Made by a program: the position numbers and the translations under genes. From contig JACMRP010000293.1 of NCBI GenBank assembly GCA_014376325.1, forward strand, positions 1 through 8,416: a stretch of DNA of 8,416 nucleotides, given 5' to 3'. Below the pieces are notes generated by a model. That model searched no databases, was not told where the DNA came from, and saw only the letters and a program-made list of their open reading frames with translations. Source of the stretch: Pseudobdellovibrionaceae bacterium (lineage in GTDB: Bacteria; Bdellovibrionota; Bdellovibrionia; Bdellovibrionales; Bdellovibrionaceae). Below, one piece after another: positions 7,324 to 8,416 of this stretch. Positions within the stretch are counted from its first letter, which is position 1. Each line of letters starts with the position of its first letter.

Positions 7324-7365
7324 GCAGACCTTCGGTCTGACGTGTGAGCAAACCTTCGGTCTGAC
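7318..7365 (+). repeat. Two tandem copies of a 24-base unit with an internal hairpin
   Basis: Two directly adjacent 24-base units, 7318-7341 and 7342-7365, differ at only one base (G at 7327, A at 7351). The first unit contains the last glyA codon and its TGA stop; the second repeats the same GTG-TGA in frame. Each unit holds an inverted repeat with a TTC loop. In unit 1 it is a perfect six-pair stem, CAGACC (7325-7330) with GGTCTG (7334-7339). In unit 2 the single change creates an A-C mismatch in the stem. No run of T follows either hairpin closely, so a standard intrinsic terminator is not supported. A role in mRNA 3'-end protection or a recent slippage duplication are both possible. Confidence 0.85.
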
Positions 7366-7503
7366 GTTGAACGATTTTATTGTCGCCAAAGCACAGTCCA
7401 AAGTCGGGTTCTGCCTATAAGTTCAGCTAGTTTTGTGACGACGGACGTCGTGAAATGGTCGTTTATTTTTGGAGCATGGTCCCGATTGGGTTATGCTTAC
7501 CTC
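7324..7503. other. Gene-poor gap between glyA and the lipoprotein peptidase
   Basis: This 180-base gap begins with the hairpin repeat. After 7365 I see no further gene, tRNA or terminator. It holds two rough promoter candidates. One is a TATAAG at 7416-7421 without a matching -35 box. The other is a TTGGAG/TATGCT pair at 7469-7497. A small inverted repeat, ACGAC (7438-7442) with GTCGT (7447-7451), has a four-base loop. The frame of the downstream gene is open through most of the gap, but there is no credible early start. Confidence 0.5.
7469..7497 (+). promoter_or_regulatory. Candidate promoter directly ahead of the M23 lipoprotein gene
   Basis: TTGGAG (7469-7474) and TATGCT (7492-7497) are 17 bases apart, a sigma-70 like spacing, with three and four of six consensus bases. 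Transcription would start at about 7504, which is the ATG of the next gene, giving a leaderless message. This would explain why no ribosome binding site precedes that ATG. The match is weak. Confidence 0.22.
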
Positions 7504-8142
7504 ATGTCAAAACAGACCCCATCCCTCATCCAAAGGCTGGTTTGCGCCCTGATCTCGATCACGGCCGTGTCGTCTTGCGCGACTTACCATACTCCACTTT
7601 CTCGAGAACTGTCTAGAGAGCTGACCCAGGCTCCGCCGCTCAGCACGCCCGACTTCCGCGCGAGCGAACAAAAGTCGCTGGCGACCGATGCGAAGAAAAT
7701 CCATTTCGTCGACAAAACGGATTTGTTTGATTGGCCCGTGGACGACGCGCGCATGACCCGTGGGTATTTGCCGAATAAGCGCCGTCCGCATTTAGGCATC
7801 GACCTCGCTTCGAAAAAGAATACGCCGATTTTGGCCGCTCAGGGCGGAACCGTGATTTACACCGGCCGCGAATTTCGCGGATACGGCAAGATGATCATGA
7901 TCGAATCCGGCAATGGCTGGGCTACTCTCTACGCCCATATGGAAAAGATTTTAGTTCAAGAAGGTGAAAAGGTCACTCAAGGCCAGATCGTCGGCGCCAT
8001 GGGCCGCACCGGACGCGCGACCGGAGTCCATTTGCACTTCGAAATTCGCAAAGACCGCGGTCCGATCGATCCGTTGCCACTGCTGCCGAACGGCACGCGC
8101 GTCGCTCACTTCTTAAAGGGCAAATCCGTTACCAGAAACTAG
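7504..8142 (+). CDS. Lipoprotein with LytM/M23 peptidase domain
   Basis: This is a 212-residue exported lipoprotein with a zinc peptidase domain of the M23 (LytM/lysostaphin) family, which cuts peptide cross-links of peptidoglycan. A hydrophobic stretch, LVCALISITAVSSC (12-25), ends in a lipobox V-S-S-C, so Cys25 is the likely lipid-modified residue. A polar linker of about 50 residues follows. The domain spans about 75-200. His96 and Asp100 (HLGID) and His178 (HLHFE, 176-180) form the zinc site, and His145 (LYAHM) and His176 are the catalytic histidines. The full set suggests an active enzyme, unlike the degenerate LytM activators EnvC and NlpD. There is no LysM domain. The start is uncertain. 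The ATG at 7504 has no Shine-Dalgarno. A TTG at 7486 follows GGAG (7471-7474) at 11 bases and would add six residues. A GTG at 7435 would put 23 residues before the signal peptide. It may tailor the cell's own wall or, in a predator, the prey wall. Confidence 0.85.
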   Translation: MSKQTPSLIQRLVCALISITAVSSCATYHTPLSRELSRELTQAPPLSTPDFRASEQKSLATDAKKIHFVDKTDLFDWPVDDARMTRGYLPNKRRPHLGIDLASKKNTPILAAQGGTVIYTGREFRGYGKMIMIESGNGWATLYAHMEKILVQEGEKVTQGQIVGAMGRTGRATGVHLHFEIRKDRGPIDPLPLLPNGTRVAHFLKGKSVTRN

Positions 8143-8164
8143 ACTTTGGACGACGCTTTCTGAT

Positions 8165-8193
8165 TTCAGACTCCCCCATTCTACTCCGATAAG
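8165..8193 (+). promoter_or_regulatory. Candidate promoter of the cyclic-nucleotide-binding gene
   Basis: TTCAGA (8165-8170) and GATAAG (8188-8193), 17 bases apart, each match four of six sigma-70 consensus bases. The transcript would begin near 8200 and include the ribosome binding site at 8205-8209. The -35 box overlaps a palindrome, TCTGATTTCAGA (8159-8170), which could bind a regulator. Confidence is low because both boxes are imperfect. Confidence 0.3.
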
Positions 8194-8211
8194 TGAGGCA
8201 TACCGGGAGTC
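8169..8211 (+). promoter_or_regulatory. Inverted repeat able to pair with the ribosome binding site of the last gene
   Basis: GACTCCC (8169-8175) is perfectly complementary to GGGAGTC (8205-8211), which contains the Shine-Dalgarno GGGAG of the downstream gene. In a transcript that starts upstream of 8169, for example read-through from the peptidase gene, this seven-pair stem with a 29-base loop would hide the binding site. A transcript from the nearer promoter candidate would lack the first arm. Confidence 0.35.
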
Positions 8212-8216
8212 CACTC

Positions 8217-8416
8217 ATGTCAATGAAGACCTTAAAAAAGGGCGAGCTACTTTACAACGAAGGCGATAAAATTCTGAACGTGTACCTGATTCAGTCAGGC
8301 GCGGTGAATCTTTGCCTGACCAGAAATAAAAAAAACGTCGATATGTTCCAGGTCGGCGCAAGCCAAATATTAGGCGAACAGGTTCTGCTTGGACTTAGCA
8401 CTTTTACGACCGCCGC
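8217..8416 (+). CDS. Cyclic nucleotide-binding domain protein (3' partial)
   Basis: The first 66 codons of a gene that runs off the window. The start is the ATG at 8217, seven bases after a clear Shine-Dalgarno GGGAG (8205-8209). The sequence fits the N-terminal beta-barrel of a Crp/cNMP-binding domain. KKGELLYNEGD (7-17) is the typical entry strand, VYLIQSGAVNL (22-32) is the F-L-I-x-x-G-x-V turn, and GASQILGEQVLLG (47-59) corresponds to the G-x-x-F/L-G-E phosphate-binding region, with Glu54. What follows is unseen, so it may be a Crp-type transcription factor, a stand-alone sensor, or a domain joined to another output. No signal peptide is present, so it is cytoplasmic. Confidence 0.8.
   Translation, partial: MSMKTLKKGELLYNEGDKILNVYLIQSGAVNLCLTRNKKNVDMFQVGASQILGEQVLLGLSTFTTA

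Noticed and set aside
7325..7339. Intrinsic terminator after glyA
   Set aside because: The stem is only six pairs and no T-run follows directly. It is kept as part of a repeat rather than called a terminator.
7321..7347. TGA readthrough joining glyA to the downstream lipoprotein frame
   Set aside because: There are two in-frame TGA codons, GlyA is complete at its normal length, and a signal peptide in the middle of a fusion would make no sense.
7318..7365. CRISPR-like repeat
   Set aside because: There are only two units, directly adjacent with no spacer, and no cas genes are visible.

Overview
The window is a compact, plus-strand stretch of about 50% GC from a Gram-negative bacterium. It carries a fatty-acid synthesis cluster joined to rpiB and glyA. 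The run rpmF-fabH-fabD-fabG-acpP-fabF-rpiB-glyA is typical of the old 'deltaproteobacterial' grade. Together with the moderate GC, the lipoprotein LytM-type peptidase and the cyclic-nucleotide-binding protein, it suggests a Bdellovibrio-like member of the Bdellovibrionota. That placement is inferred from gene order and general protein character, not from a database search.

Layout. Bases 1-273 are the C-terminal end of an unrecognised protein whose start lies upstream. Bases 383-7323 hold nine genes in a row, all on the plus strand and mostly 0-70 bases apart: a YceD/DUF177 protein, rpmF (bL32), fabH, fabD, fabG, acpP, fabF, rpiB and glyA. They read as one or a few overlapping transcription units, since I see no convincing intrinsic terminator between them. 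The fab genes cover the first steps of type II fatty-acid synthesis. FabD loads malonate onto ACP (acpP), FabH makes the first acetoacetyl-ACP, FabG reduces 3-ketoacyl-ACP, and FabF elongates. The dehydratase and enoyl reductase are not here. All catalytic residues that I looked for are intact. rpiB (pentose phosphate interconversion) and glyA (serine/glycine and one-carbon supply) follow as housekeeping passengers.

Directly after glyA, and including its stop codon, is a 24-base direct repeat in two copies. Each copy carries a small hairpin, perfect in the first and imperfect in the second. A gene-poor stretch to about 7503 separates this from a lipoprotein with a complete LytM/M23 zinc-peptidase domain, probably a periplasmic peptidoglycan endopeptidase. 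The window ends inside a gene for a cyclic-nucleotide-binding (Crp-type) domain protein.

Nothing here is clearly a new system. The points most worth a second look are the missing plsX between rpmF and fabH, the duplicated hairpin that spans the glyA stop codon, an inverted repeat that could cover the ribosome binding site of the last gene, and an insertion in RpiB.
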